DNA from: Elstera sp043721315
GTDB taxonomy: Bacteria; Pseudomonadota; Alphaproteobacteria; Elsterales; Elsteraceae
Length of the DNA: 64,000 nt
NCBI GenBank assembly: GCA_043721315.1
Contig: JAYSQZ010000042.1
Coordinates: forward strand, 1-64,000
Direction of reading: 5' to 3'
Shown: positions 24,980 to 33,917 of the stretch, in pieces
Position numbering within the stretch: position 1 is the stretch's first letter
Layout: each line of letters begins with the position of its first letter
Program-made: the position numbers and the translations under genes
Notes under the pieces: model-generated
The model's database searches: none
What the model was told of the DNA's origin: nothing
The model's input: the letters and a program-made list of their open reading frames with translations, nothing else

Positions 24980-26677
24980 ATGACGTTGGGTCGATTTTCA
25001 CTCAAAAATATGGGCGTTCAGCAACGCCTGATCCTGACATTCGTTGTGCTGGCGAGCATTATCGCCGTGGCGATTACCGCTAACGCTTACCGAGTGATCC
25101 ACGCCGCGCTGTTGCAGAGCGCCCAGGTTGACGTTGATCGCGGTTTAGAGGTGATGAAGCAACTGGTCGAGGGTCGCGGTGGGCGCTTCGAGATGGTTGG
25201 TGATATCTTGACCCTCTCCGGTCTTCCACTCGCGGGGGATACGACGTTAGTCGATAGCGCCAGCAAGATTTCCGGCGGGGTTGCAACGATCTTTCAAAAA
25301 GACGAGCGTGTAACAACGACAGTGCAAAATCCCGAAGGTGGGCCTGCCATTGGCACGAAACTGGTTCAAGGCTCGGCTTATGATAGCGTTTTTCGTGATA
25401 AGACAATTTATCACGGCCTAGTACAGATTTTAGGCAAGCCTTATTTGTCGGTTTATGATCCTATTATTGATAATTCTGGCCAAGTGATCGGTATTCTCTC
25501 CGTCGGTGTTCCGGTTTCGGGTGTGACCGAAGAGAGTAATAGCATTTTGCGCGATAACCTGATTGGGGCGGTGCTGGCCCTGGTGTTGGGGGCGGCGGTT
25601 GTCGCCTTGGTCGTGCGCTCGCAAATGCGCCGCGTCTCTCGCCTGACCGATCTTTTCGCGGTGCTGCAAAAAGAACCGCAAGTGCTAACCCTGGACGAGA
25701 GCAAGCGCAGCGACGAAATCGGCGCACTCGCGCGGGCACTGGTCGATTATTCGGCCCAACTCGAAACCGCACGGCATTTGGCGGAGCAGGAGCAACGCAC
25801 GATTCAGCGTCAGATAGCCCGCAAACAGATGATTGAAGGGGCGATTGCCAGCTTCGGGAACACGATTGATGGCATCATCGCCACTGTGGTTTCATCGGCA
25901 GCGCAGCTTCAGCAGAATGCCGAAACCGTGAACAGCAATGCCTTGATGACCTCGGAGCAAAGCAACGAAGTGGCTGTTGCCGCCGAGCAGGCCACCGCCA
26001 ATGTGCAAACCGTGGCCTCCGCATCGGAAGAGTTGAATGTTTCGATCCGCGAGATCAACCGACAGGTCGCCGAAGCCGCCTCCATCGCGGGCGGTGCCGT
26101 AACGGAAGCCGAGGCAACCAGTGCGATTGTTCGCACTCTGTCGGAAGCAGGGCAGCGTATTGGTGAAGTTGTCAGCCTGATTTCCGAAATCGCGGCCCAG
26201 ACTAACCTTCTGGCCCTTAACGCCACCATTGAAGCCGCGCGCGCGGGCGACGCTGGTAAGGGGTTTGCGGTCGTGGCCAGTGAAGTGAAAAGCCTCGCCG
26301 GGCAGACCGCCCGCGCAACAGAGGATATTCAAAACCAAGTCGCCGCCATTCAGGGCGCAACCCAACATGCTGTAAACGCGATTGGCACCATCACTCATAC
26401 AATCAACCGGATTAACACTATCAATCTCGGGGTGAAGGCGGCGATGGAAGAGCAAGGGGCCGCCACCTCGGAAATCGCTCGCAACGTTACGGAAGCGGCG
26501 GGCAGCACGCAGAATGTGACCGTGATCACGGTTTCCGTTACCACAGCGGCGGTCCATACCGGCAGCATGGCCAGCGAAGTTCTAACCACCGTCGGCAACC
26601 TAACCCGGCAAGCCGATACCCTGAGAAGTGAAGTCAAGCTGTTCTTGGGAAAAGTCCGTGAGGACGACGCGGCTTAG
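24980..26677 (+). CDS. Methyl-accepting chemotaxis protein with single periplasmic Cache-like sensor
   Basis: 565 residues. Membrane helix 1 (about 12-35), a periplasmic sensor of about 150 residues with the Cache features VDRGLEVMKQLVEGRG and YLSVYDPIIDNSGQVIGILSVGVP, helix 2 (about 195-218), a HAMP-like segment, and a signalling domain with the hairpin tip QIGEVVSLISEIAAQTNLLALNATIEAARAGDAGKGFAVVA-type core (about 400-450). No CheR/CheB-binding pentapeptide at the C-terminus. GGAGGG precedes the ATG at 24980. Ligand unknown; the place after phoB invites, but does not prove, phosphate or organic-acid taxis. Confidence 0.9.
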   Translation: MTLGRFSLKNMGVQQRLILTFVVLASIIAVAITANAYRVIHAALLQSAQVDVDRGLEVMKQLVEGRGGRFEMVGDILTLSGLPLAGDTTLVDSASKISGGVATIFQKDERVTTTVQNPEGGPAIGTKLVQGSAYDSVFRDKTIYHGLVQILGKPYLSVYDPIIDNSGQVIGILSVGVPVSGVTEESNSILRDNLIGAVLALVLGAAVVALVVRSQMRRVSRLTDLFAVLQKEPQVLTLDESKRSDEIGALARALVDYSAQLETARHLAEQEQRTIQRQIARKQMIEGAIASFGNTIDGIIATVVSSAAQLQQNAETVNSNALMTSEQSNEVAVAAEQATANVQTVASASEELNVSIREINRQVAEAASIAGGAVTEAEATSAIVRTLSEAGQRIGEVVSLISEIAAQTNLLALNATIEAARAGDAGKGFAVVASEVKSLAGQTARATEDIQNQVAAIQGATQHAVNAIGTITHTINRINTINLGVKAAMEEQGAATSEIARNVTEAAGSTQNVTVITVSVTTAAVHTGSMASEVLTTVGNLTRQADTLRSEVKLFLGKVREDDAA

Positions 26678-27561
26678 GGGCGACGAGAGGGCACGGGTGG
26701 CGGCTCGGGCTGGCGAGCCAGCAGCACAGCTCCCTGCACTGCCGTTCCCACGGGCCGCAGCAGGCGCGACGTTATTTCCGGGGCCAGATACGCGCTGATT
26801 GCCGGGGCCAGGCTTCCGCCGAGTGCTACCGGTAGCCGCATACTCGGGTCGGCAGTGGTCATCAGCGTGGTAATCTCGTTAGCGGCTTCCCGCATCAAGA
26901 GGCAGGCCAGCGCATCCCCCGCTTCGGCCATTTCGACGATCAGCGGGGCAAATTCAGCGAACTGCGCTTGGGTTGCCGTGCCCAGCGTGGCGAAGAACGG
27001 CTCCCACGCGCCGCCCCAGAGGCTAAAGCACAGGCGGGTGAGCGGCTCCCAGGCCCTGCGACCATCAAGCGCGCGCTGAGTAAGGTTCACCAACAGCAGC
27101 CCAAGCCACGCGCCGCTGCCTTCATCACCACTGGGAAAGCCCCAGCCGCCGATTTCAAACCATTCCCCCGCTTCAGTGCGGGAGGCTGCGACCGAGCCGG
27201 TGCCAATCGCCACCGACACCCCCGGCGCAAGACCTAGCGCGCCAACGAGGGTTGTGTAGGAATCGGTACAAACCCACGCGGGCACGGGCAGCGGGTTCAA
27301 GGCTTCAAATAAATGCCGTTGAGCCGGAAGATTAACCCCCGCGAGACCAAGCACGATGCGCGCGTCGTGCAGCGTATCGGGATGCTGGCCGAGCGGGGCG
27401 AGGGCCACTGTCAGGGTTTGCAGAATTGCCTCCCAGGCTTGCCCACTCCCTTGACTGAGGCCCGACGCTGGCCCGCGCGCTTGCGCGAGAACGCCCCCGT
27501 CCTCGGCTTCGATTCTGACTCGGGTGCCGCTGCCCCCGCCATCGACGCCGATATAGATCAT
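26674..27561 (-). CDS. BadF/BadG/BcrA-type ATPase, N-acetylglucosamine-kinase-like
   Basis: 295 residues of the ASKHA fold. Phosphate-1 loop YIGVDGGGSGTRVRI at the N-terminus, phosphate-2 AIGTGSVAASRTEAGEW, and GGWGFPSGDEGSGAWLG, which is diagnostic of the GlcNAc-kinase-like branch of the family. It probably phosphorylates an amino sugar, though the family also contains 2-hydroxyacyl-CoA dehydratase activators. The start overlaps the stop of the upstream unknown gene (ATGA). The stop overlaps that of the convergent chemoreceptor by 4 bases. Confidence 0.78.
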   Translation of the reverse strand: MIYIGVDGGGSGTRVRIEAEDGGVLAQARGPASGLSQGSGQAWEAILQTLTVALAPLGQHPDTLHDARIVLGLAGVNLPAQRHLFEALNPLPVPAWVCTDSYTTLVGALGLAPGVSVAIGTGSVAASRTEAGEWFEIGGWGFPSGDEGSGAWLGLLLVNLTQRALDGRRAWEPLTRLCFSLWGGAWEPFFATLGTATQAQFAEFAPLIVEMAEAGDALACLLMREAANEITTLMTTADPSMRLPVALGGSLAPAISAYLAPEITSRLLRPVGTAVQGAVLLARQPEPPPVPSRRP

Positions 27562-28352
27562 TCCGAGGAACCCTCTTTCAGAATATGCTGAAGTCCTGCA
27601 AGCGCCGCCGCGATAGTGCCGTGGCGAGCGTAGGCTGCTTCCAGCGCCTGAGCTTGCGGCACCACCGCCGCCCACACTCTCTCATGCCCGAGAGTGTCCG
27701 GCGCAATCAACCCCGTCATTGTGTGCAGCCAAAGCGACACGATGGACAGATCGGTGGGGATTTCATTGGCAATGAGCAGCGCAAGCGACGCCACCGCGCC
27801 AAGCCCGCCCAACGCAGCCCCCCCATCCACGGCGGCAACGGCAACAATCCAGCGCTGTGCCGCCATCGCCCACAGTCGGCGCAAGGTAACGGGCGGTGGG
27901 GCGCCCAGCAAATGCGGCTGGAGGCTGGCGAGCAAAACGCGGCAACCTTCCGGGTCGAACGCCGCCCGCCCCGCAACGAAATGAAAAATCGCAACCCCCC
28001 AATGGGCTTTCAGCGCGGCTTCGTTAGGGTGACGCTCGGCGTGGTCCGCCAGATCGTCCACAAAGCGCCGGGCGGTGATGGGATCGAGGCTCACCCAGCG
28101 CTCGACCCAGGCACAGACACTCATCGACCAGCCCGCGCGCGCGGTTGGATCGTCGGCAAGACTTTTTCCCAAGGTATCCAACCGCCCGCGTGCCGCCTCG
28201 GGATCATGCCCCATCTGGCGGATTATACCTTCGACCAGGGCCAGCGTGCGCCGCTCCCGCCACTCTTGCGGCAGATAGCGCAAAAGGGAGAAAGCCCCGA
28301 CGCCGCCCTCTGGTTTTTCTGCTGTGGTACCCGTGATCTTCTGTTGCTCCAT
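27558..28352 (-). CDS. Conserved-looking protein of unknown function, coupled to the BadF-type kinase
   Basis: 264 residues; not recognised. No signal peptide or convincing membrane helix. The sequence is mostly alpha-helical and rich in Ala, Leu and Trp (WRERRTLALVEGIIRQMGHDP, WGVAIFHFVAGRAAFDPEG, LRRLWAMAAQRWIVAVAAVDGG), suggesting a helical-repeat fold. It has GGAGTAGGA before its ATG and ends within the kinase start codon, so the two are translated together. It may be a partner or regulator of that kinase; this is inference from position only. Confidence 0.7.
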   Translation of the reverse strand: MEQQKITGTTAEKPEGGVGAFSLLRYLPQEWRERRTLALVEGIIRQMGHDPEAARGRLDTLGKSLADDPTARAGWSMSVCAWVERWVSLDPITARRFVDDLADHAERHPNEAALKAHWGVAIFHFVAGRAAFDPEGCRVLLASLQPHLLGAPPPVTLRRLWAMAAQRWIVAVAAVDGGAALGGLGAVASLALLIANEIPTDLSIVSLWLHTMTGLIAPDTLGHERVWAAVVPQAQALEAAYARHGTIAAALAGLQHILKEGSSE

Positions 28353-28444
28353 TCCTACTCCGCCTTTCTACTCAGCTTGGAGTTCTCTGAAAATTTCCAG
28401 CGCCGATATAGTCAAGCCGGAAGCGCTATGGCACAGTTGGTGCG

Positions 28445-29722
28445 ATGACTGCATTCTTTTCTCCTCCCCCCCCGATCCCGCCGAACGAGGCCGCGCGCTT
28501 AGAAGAGCTTCAAAACTTCTGCGCGCTCGATACGCCGGACGATCCGCGCCTGGACCACTTGGTGCAACTGGCCACGGGATTGCTAGAGTGCCCGATAGCG
28601 CTTGTTAGCCTTCTCGATTCAGATCGGCAATGGTTCAAGGCTAAAATTGGCATTGATGCCAAGGAAACACCGCGCCGCATTGCTTTCTGCGCTTATGCCA
28701 TCTTGGACGATGACGTGATGATTGTGGAGGATGCTTCAGCCGATCCCCGGTTTATGAGCAATCCACTCGTCACCGACCCTCCTTATATCCGCTTCTATGC
28801 GGGCGCACCGCTTATCTCTGAAACGGGGTTTAGGCTGGGAACCCTGTGCGTGATTGATCAATTCCCGCGCAGCTTTACCGATGCCCAGTGCAGTTTACTG
28901 AAGCAACTAGCAGAAATGGCGGTCGATACGCTCGATCTGCACCGCATCCTTCAGCAAACCCGTCAGGATAATCTGACTCGCACGCGCTTCTTGTCCAGTC
29001 TTAGCCACGAATTGCGAACACCGTTGAACGCCATTATGGGGTTCAGCGAAATGATTTTACTGCAATCGCCGACCGAGAGGGTGGCGGATTACGCCCGCAC
29101 CATCCACCAAGGCGGCACCGGCTTATTGCAACTGATCGACGATATTCTCGACTATGGTCAGATCGAGGCCGGAGAGCGCCCCGTGAGCGTTGAGCCGCTG
29201 GATTTGGATGGGGCAATTCTCGCCGCTGTCCGGCAGGTACGCCCCCTTGCCGACCGGCGGCAGGTTTCCGTACACCTTGCCTTGCCGACGCTGCTGACCG
29301 TCAGAGCCGATGCCTCGGCGCTGCATCAGGTGCTGGTGCATCTGCTGGAAAACGCCCTGAAGTTCACGCGCGCCAACGGCACCGTAAAGGTTGCGGCGCA
29401 TAAAGCCGAGGCGTGGGGGGAAGAAGACTGGGTGAACTTGACGATTGCCGACACTGGCATCGGCATTTCAGCGGAAACCTTAGCAAAACTGGGCGATCCG
29501 TTCTTGCGGCCCGACAGCACGCTCACCTCCTCCGAGCGGGGGGCGGGCCTGGGGATTGCCCTCTCGCGGCGGCTGTTGCAGGCCATGGGCGGTTCGGTGG
29601 CTTTTACCAGCAAACTCGATCACGGCACGCGCGTTACCTTGCGGTTGAAGCTTGCGCCAGTGGCGCTTGCCGCAGCGCCGGAGACATCGCCCCAAAGCGC
29701 GCTCGGTACAGATCCGGCGTAA
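28445..29722 (+). CDS. GAF-domain sensor histidine kinase
   Basis: 425 residues, cytoplasmic, no membrane helix. GAF domain (about 25-165) of the type found in redox or light-linked kinases (DRQWFKAKIGIDAKETPRRIAFCAYAI); HisKA with H188 in LSSLSHELRTPLNAIMGFSEM; ATPase domain with N-box VHLLENALKFT and GAGLGIALSRRLLQAMGG. No receiver and no response regulator beside it. The weak ribosome region GGTGCG precedes the ATG. The final 89 bases overlap the 3' end of the convergent GlxA-type gene. Signal unknown. Confidence 0.87.
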   Translation: MTAFFSPPPPIPPNEAARLEELQNFCALDTPDDPRLDHLVQLATGLLECPIALVSLLDSDRQWFKAKIGIDAKETPRRIAFCAYAILDDDVMIVEDASADPRFMSNPLVTDPPYIRFYAGAPLISETGFRLGTLCVIDQFPRSFTDAQCSLLKQLAEMAVDTLDLHRILQQTRQDNLTRTRFLSSLSHELRTPLNAIMGFSEMILLQSPTERVADYARTIHQGGTGLLQLIDDILDYGQIEAGERPVSVEPLDLDGAILAAVRQVRPLADRRQVSVHLALPTLLTVRADASALHQVLVHLLENALKFTRANGTVKVAAHKAEAWGEEDWVNLTIADTGIGISAETLAKLGDPFLRPDSTLTSSERGAGLGIALSRRLLQAMGGSVAFTSKLDHGTRVTLRLKLAPVALAAAPETSPQSALGTDPA

Positions 29723-30677
29723 TCCCCGAAGCCCGTCGAAGCGCGCGCGTGAGCGAATCGACCGAGCCGAACCCCGCCGCCGCCGCAATCGCCGTTATGC
29801 TGTGGTGCGTGGTTTCGAGCAGCAGCCGCGCCCGCTCCAGCCGCAGAGTTTCCACATAGCGCGCCGGGGTTTGGCCGGTTTGGGCGCTGAAATGCCGCAT
29901 AAAGCTACGCTCCGTTAGCCCAATCCGCGCCGCAAGCGTGGGTACGCGCAAATCATCGCCGGGATGGGCCGCCATCCAGGTGAGTAAATCGCCTAGTTTT
30001 CCCTCCGCCGTTTGCTCTGCCGAGCGGGCTTGCGCGGCGAGCAGGCTGGAGAACTGCGACTGGCCCCCAGGGCGGCGCAGATACAGCACCAGTTCCCGCG
30101 CTACCGCCAGGGCAATCTGCTGCCCCAAATCGGCTTCGACCAGTGCCAACGCCAGATCAATCGCCGCCGTAATCCCCGCTGAACTATAGAAGGGCGGGGC
30201 GCTCACGTAGATTGCATCCGGCTCTACGTGAATGTCCGGGTAGCGCGCGGCAAGCTCCGCACAAGAATGCCAGTGGGTCGTCATCCGTCGCCCGGCCATC
30301 AACCCGGTTTCCGCCAGCAAGAACGCGCCCGTGCAGACGCTGGCGACGCGGCGACAGGCAGGGGCTTGGTCGCGCACCCACGCGGGCAGAACGCCTTCCG
30401 CTACCGCCCGTTCCACGCCGGGATTACCGCCGACGATGAGCAACGTATCAATCCCCTCCGGCACGGCTGCAAGCGGAACCGTCGGCCCCAGCGACAGACC
30501 GCAACTGGTCGGCACCGCGCCGCCCGCGACCGAAGCATGGAGGAGTTGATAGGGGCGTGGCGCGTCCGCCCCGTGCATCGTGGCAAAATGGGCGTTTGCC
30601 TTCGTAAACACCTCCGTCGGCCCGAGGCAGTCGAGGCTTTGGCAGTCGGGGAAGACCAGAATCACCAACGTTCGCAT
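29634..30677 (-). CDS. GlxA-family regulator: DJ-1/PfpI-like domain plus AraC DNA-binding domain
   Basis: 347 residues. The N-terminal amidotransferase-like domain (about 1-185) has VASVCTGAFLLAETGLM, with a cysteine at the nucleophile elbow as in GlxA proteins. The C-terminal AraC domain (about 215-325) has two helix-turn-helix units (VPTLAARIGLTERSFMRHFSAQTG and IAAAAGFGSVDSLTRALRRASG). The relatives sense amines or amino compounds. Start 30677 has GGAG at good spacing; an ATG 24 bases upstream is possible. It is divergent from the MFS transporter, which may be its target. The tail after GITPDLYRARF overlaps the kinase gene on the other strand. Confidence 0.86.
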   Translation of the reverse strand: MRTLVILVFPDCQSLDCLGPTEVFTKANAHFATMHGADAPRPYQLLHASVAGGAVPTSCGLSLGPTVPLAAVPEGIDTLLIVGGNPGVERAVAEGVLPAWVRDQAPACRRVASVCTGAFLLAETGLMAGRRMTTHWHSCAELAARYPDIHVEPDAIYVSAPPFYSSAGITAAIDLALALVEADLGQQIALAVARELVLYLRRPGGQSQFSSLLAAQARSAEQTAEGKLGDLLTWMAAHPGDDLRVPTLAARIGLTERSFMRHFSAQTGQTPARYVETLRLERARLLLETTHHSITAIAAAAGFGSVDSLTRALRRASGITPDLYRARFGAMSPALRQAPLAQASTAR

Positions 30678-30793
30678 CGCGCCGCACTCCAATAAACGCA
30701 TTTAGCAGAATATGCGGCTTTAATGTCCTTTCTGACAACCAAGGATCGGCCTACGCTGAGAGCCTATTCTTGCGCCCTGCCGAAAGATTTCCT

Positions 30794-31996
30794 ATGACCG
30801 CCGCTTTCTCGCCCTTGGCCCGTCGCACTGCGATAACTTTGGCCCTCTCCCAGTGCCTCTATTTCTGCGCCATCGCCATCGGCCTCACGCTGACGGGGTT
30901 GGTGGGGAGCCAACTCGCCCCGCGCGCCAGCCTCGCCACTGTACCGTTTGCCGTGCTGACCCTCACCTCGGCGGCCACTACGATACCGCTGTCCTTATTG
31001 ATGGGACGGATTGGGCGGCGGCCCGTGTTTATGCTGGGGGCGTTCGGGGCGGTTGTGGGCGGAACTTTGGCGGCAGCGGCGATTTTTCAGCGCGATTTCA
31101 CCCTATTTTGTGCCGGGAATGCCTTTCTGGGATTGTTTCAGGCCAGCGCGCAATATTACCGCTACGCGGCAACCGATGCGGTGCCGGAGGCCGCAGGGAA
31201 AGCGCGCGCCCTCTCCTGGGTCATGATCGGCGGCTTGGTCGCGGCCTTTCTCGGACCGCAGATTGCGGCAATGTCGCAAGATTTTTGGGCGATTGTGCCT
31301 TTCGCTGGCTCCTATGGCGCGATTGCCGCCCTTGGCGGGGTTGCCGTTGTCGTGCTCGCAACGCTACCGCTACAGCCGGTGAGCCAAGCTGCTAGCGGCG
31401 AGGCCCGCCCGCTCGCCGATCTCGCGTTCCAGCCGAGTTTTCTGCTCGGGCTGGTCTGCACGGCGTTAGCGTTTGGAATCATGACCTTTGTGATGACGGC
31501 TACGCCGCTCGCCGTCGTCGCCTGCGGCTTTTCAATTGATGCCTCGGCGGGCGTGATTCAGGCCCATCTGGTCGGCATGTTTGCGCCGGCGTTTTTTACG
31601 GGCAAGCTGATTGCACGCTTCGGGGTCGTGCCGATTTTACTGGCGGGGTTGGGGCTGTTCGGCATCAGCGCCGCCGTTGGCCTTGCCGGGCTAACGCTGC
31701 CGTATTTCACTGTGGCTCTCGTGTTGAGCGGGGTCGCCTGGAACGCGCTGTTCGTGGGTGGCTCGACGCTGATCGCTCAATCGGCCACCGCGCCGAAGGA
31801 CCGGGCGCGCCTGCAAGCCCTGTCGGAGTTCAGCGTTTTCGGTCTTTCGGCCCTAGCTGCCGTGAGTGCAGGACCGGCGCTAGGGAGCCTTGGGTGGGCA
31901 TCGGTGCTGGGCGCGACCTTTGCTCCTGTAGCCCTGCTCGGTGTCGCGGTGCTCACCTTTCGCTTGGCCGAGGGCCGCCGCGCCGCCGCATCCTAA
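30794..31996 (+). CDS. Major facilitator superfamily transporter
   Basis: 400 residues with about twelve hydrophobic helices. Loop 2-3 carries the MFS motif MGRIGRRPVFMLGA. The second half starts after a cytoplasmic loop (QPVSQAASGEARPLAD). The amino-terminal YFCAIAIGLTLTGLVGSQLAP and QASAQYYRYAATDAVP resemble the YnfM/ProP-like drug or metabolite exporters, substrate unknown. Divergent from the GlxA-type regulator with about 115 bases between, suggesting control by it. Confidence 0.83.
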   Translation: MTAAFSPLARRTAITLALSQCLYFCAIAIGLTLTGLVGSQLAPRASLATVPFAVLTLTSAATTIPLSLLMGRIGRRPVFMLGAFGAVVGGTLAAAAIFQRDFTLFCAGNAFLGLFQASAQYYRYAATDAVPEAAGKARALSWVMIGGLVAAFLGPQIAAMSQDFWAIVPFAGSYGAIAALGGVAVVVLATLPLQPVSQAASGEARPLADLAFQPSFLLGLVCTALAFGIMTFVMTATPLAVVACGFSIDASAGVIQAHLVGMFAPAFFTGKLIARFGVVPILLAGLGLFGISAAVGLAGLTLPYFTVALVLSGVAWNALFVGGSTLIAQSATAPKDRARLQALSEFSVFGLSALAAVSAGPALGSLGWASVLGATFAPVALLGVAVLTFRLAEGRRAAAS

Positions 31997-32017
31997 AAAG
32001 GGGGGCGTTTGCCCCCC
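31995..32017 (-). terminator. Intrinsic terminator after trxA
   Basis: Perfect 7-bp stem GGGGGGC / GCCCCCC with a four-base loop. On the minus strand it is followed by TTTTT. On the plus strand it lies just after the MFS gene and may serve both. Confidence 0.85.
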
Positions 32018-32023
32018 TGAAAA

Positions 32024-32344
32024 TTACAGCGCGCTGGTTAGCCACGCTTGCAGCATTGATTTAGGCAAAGCCCCAACCTTTTGCGCCACAACCTGACCGT
32101 TCTTGAACAGCAGCATGGTGGGAATGCCGCGCACGCCATATTTCGTTGGAGTGGCAGGGTTTTCGTCGATATTCACCTTAGCGATGGTCACTTGGCCTGC
32201 AAGCTCGGTGGAGATTTCTTCCAGCGCGGGCGCAATGGCCTTACACGGACCGCACCACGCCGCCCAAAAATCGACCAGCACTGGGCCGGGGGCATTGAGA
32301 ACATCGGCATCGAAGCTGGCATCGGTAACGGCAACAGTCGCCAT
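32024..32344 (-). CDS. trxA: Thioredoxin
   Basis: 106 residues, standard TrxA length, with active-site W-C31-G-P-C34-K in DFWAAWCGPCKAIAPALEE and cis-proline RGIPT. General cytoplasmic disulfide reductase. The strong ribosome site AAAGGAAAAAATC precedes the ATG. In many alphaproteobacteria trxA follows addAB and folC; here it stands alone with its own terminator. Confidence 0.96.
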   Translation of the reverse strand: MATVAVTDASFDADVLNAPGPVLVDFWAAWCGPCKAIAPALEEISTELAGQVTIAKVNIDENPATPTKYGVRGIPTMLLFKNGQVVAQKVGALPKSMLQAWLTSAL

Positions 32345-32391
32345 GATTTTTTCCTTTGAGAGAGCCGGGGTCGCCAGCTTGAATAAGGGAA

Positions 32392-32420
32392 ACTTAGGGA
32401 GGCACTCACCCCAGCGTCAA
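32392..32420 (-). promoter_or_regulatory. Possible sigma-70 promoter for trxA
   Basis: On the minus strand TTGACG (32420-32415) is followed after 17 bases by CTAAGT, a poor -10, about 50 bases before the trxA start. The -35 is good, the -10 weak. Confidence 0.3.
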
Positions 32421-32579
32421 CCACCTTGGCCGTTTATCACTGGCACCTTCGCGGCCCGGTGCGTCTGTTGGTGACGCGACCGTTCTGGACGTTAGGATGA
32501 CGGTGATCGAAGACGTAACTTGCCGCGCCGGAGAGAAGGCAACGAAAGTCGGTATCCTAACGACGCTATCGGCCAATGC

Positions 32580-33917
32580 CTAATTGGTGGGCGGCAAGAA
32601 ACTTCCCGGTGCAGGGGCGATTTGTTTGTGTGCGCCGCGTTGGATTTCCCAAACGGCGAGGCCCCGCTCGGTGCTGCCATCCATATTCAGGCGAAATAGC
32701 CCTTCCACGCCAGCAAAACCGTTCGGGTTGGTGAGAGTCGAGTCGGAGAAGTTCGGGCCGTTGGTGAGTTTGCCGATGACGGCGGTCAGGGCCACCGCGT
32801 CATAGGCGAGGGAGGAGAGGCGGTTGGGTGCGGCGCTATAAACTGCCTTATATTTCTCCTCGAACGGCGCGCGCCCTGCGGGGTCTGGTGCCGCGTACCA
32901 CGCGCCGACTAAGCCCGGTTCGGCCCCCAGAGACGTATCGTCCCACTGGGGCATACCGATCAGCCGCACGTCTTTTACATCAATGTCGTAATAGGGAATC
33001 CACGGCCCCATCTGCTTTAAGCGCGGCACGGAGAGTTCGCCGATCACCAGCGCTTGATAGGACGGCGGCGGTGGCGGCACGGCCCTACGGCGGTCATATT
33101 CCGCCGTGCGCCGCACGATACCTTGGAAGTCGGTGGCGTTGGCCGGGTAGCTGTCGGCCCGCACGAGGCTTCCCCCCACTTGGGGTAGCGTGCGCTCCAG
33201 GGATGATGTCAGTTGGCGACCGATGGGGGCATCGGGCACTAGGGCAGCATAGCGCGTTAGCCCTTTTTCCCGCGTGATCGCCACGACGCGCTGAAGCGCC
33301 TGCACGGGCGAGAGACCGAGCACATACACACCGGATTGCGCGGCAGAACGGTCGTTCGAGAAACTGATGACCGAAAGGCCCGCCGCTTTGGCAATCGGGG
33401 CCACGTCCATCACTTGTGCGGCAAACAGCGGCCCGATGAGAATATGCGCGCCTGCATTCACCGCGGCGGCGGCGGCGGCGGTCGCGCCGTCTTTTTCCGT
33501 ATCGAAGGGCAGCAGCTTGAAGCCTTCCGGCGCATGATCGAACATTGCCAGCTGGGCCGCTTCCAGCAAACCTTGTCCCACCGCCTGCGCCCGGCCCGAG
33601 AGCGGCACGAGCAGAGCCACGCGAATATCGGGCTTCTGTGGACGCGCCGTGCCGAACGGCGCTTGCCCTGCCGACGGCGGAGAGATGGCGCCGGGAATAA
33701 CCGTAGTATCGGCGGGCAGTGGCCCGGTTTCAATCGGCGTTGGCCCCGAAGGGCGCGTCGCCCAGCTCGGTTCCGCCGGTTGTTGCGACACAAGCGGCGG
33801 CTTTGCTTGCGAAGCGGGGGGTGGCTCCGATACGATTGGCTTGCTGCCGGGCATTTGCCCGCAAGCCGCCATCAACAGCCCTAATGCCAGGATCGCCGCG
33901 CGCGTGACAGCCGACAT
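32580..33917 (-). CDS. LppC/LpoA-like lipoprotein, penicillin-binding-protein activator
   Basis: 445 residues. Lipoprotein signal with lipobox LMAAC, Cys19 predicted to be acylated. A Pro-rich linker to about residue 85 is followed by a periplasmic-binding-like domain (IRVALLVPLSGRAQAVGQGLLEAAQLAMFD) that matches the C-terminal domain of LpoA. In E. coli LpoA activates PBP1A from the outer membrane; alphaproteobacterial members lack its N-terminal TPR domain, as here. Divergent from rsmI, the order also common in this group; the two start codons overlap. A GCG triplet run around 33467 encodes polyalanine. Confidence 0.88.
   Translation of the reverse strand: MSAVTRAAILALGLLMAACGQMPGSKPIVSEPPPASQAKPPLVSQQPAEPSWATRPSGPTPIETGPLPADTTVIPGAISPPSAGQAPFGTARPQKPDIRVALLVPLSGRAQAVGQGLLEAAQLAMFDHAPEGFKLLPFDTEKDGATAAAAAAVNAGAHILIGPLFAAQVMDVAPIAKAAGLSVISFSNDRSAAQSGVYVLGLSPVQALQRVVAITREKGLTRYAALVPDAPIGRQLTSSLERTLPQVGGSLVRADSYPANATDFQGIVRRTAEYDRRRAVPPPPPSYQALVIGELSVPRLKQMGPWIPYYDIDVKDVRLIGMPQWDDTSLGAEPGLVGAWYAAPDPAGRAPFEEKYKAVYSAAPNRLSSLAYDAVALTAVIGKLTNGPNFSDSTLTNPNGFAGVEGLFRLNMDGSTERGLAVWEIQRGAHKQIAPAPGSFLPPTN

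Noticed and set aside
32424..32500. Short plus-strand coding-like stretch in the same gap
   Set aside because: Fewer than 30 codons, no start site or recognisable homology; not enough to call a pseudogene.
32490..32562. Inverted repeat CGTTAGGAT / ATCCTAACG in the gap between trxA and the lppC-like gene
   Set aside because: The arms are 55 bases apart with no supporting structure or flanking duplication; chance is a fair explanation.
33460..33485. GCG triplet run that could be a phase-variable tract
   Set aside because: It encodes polyalanine in frame within the lppC-like gene; triplet changes would not switch the frame.
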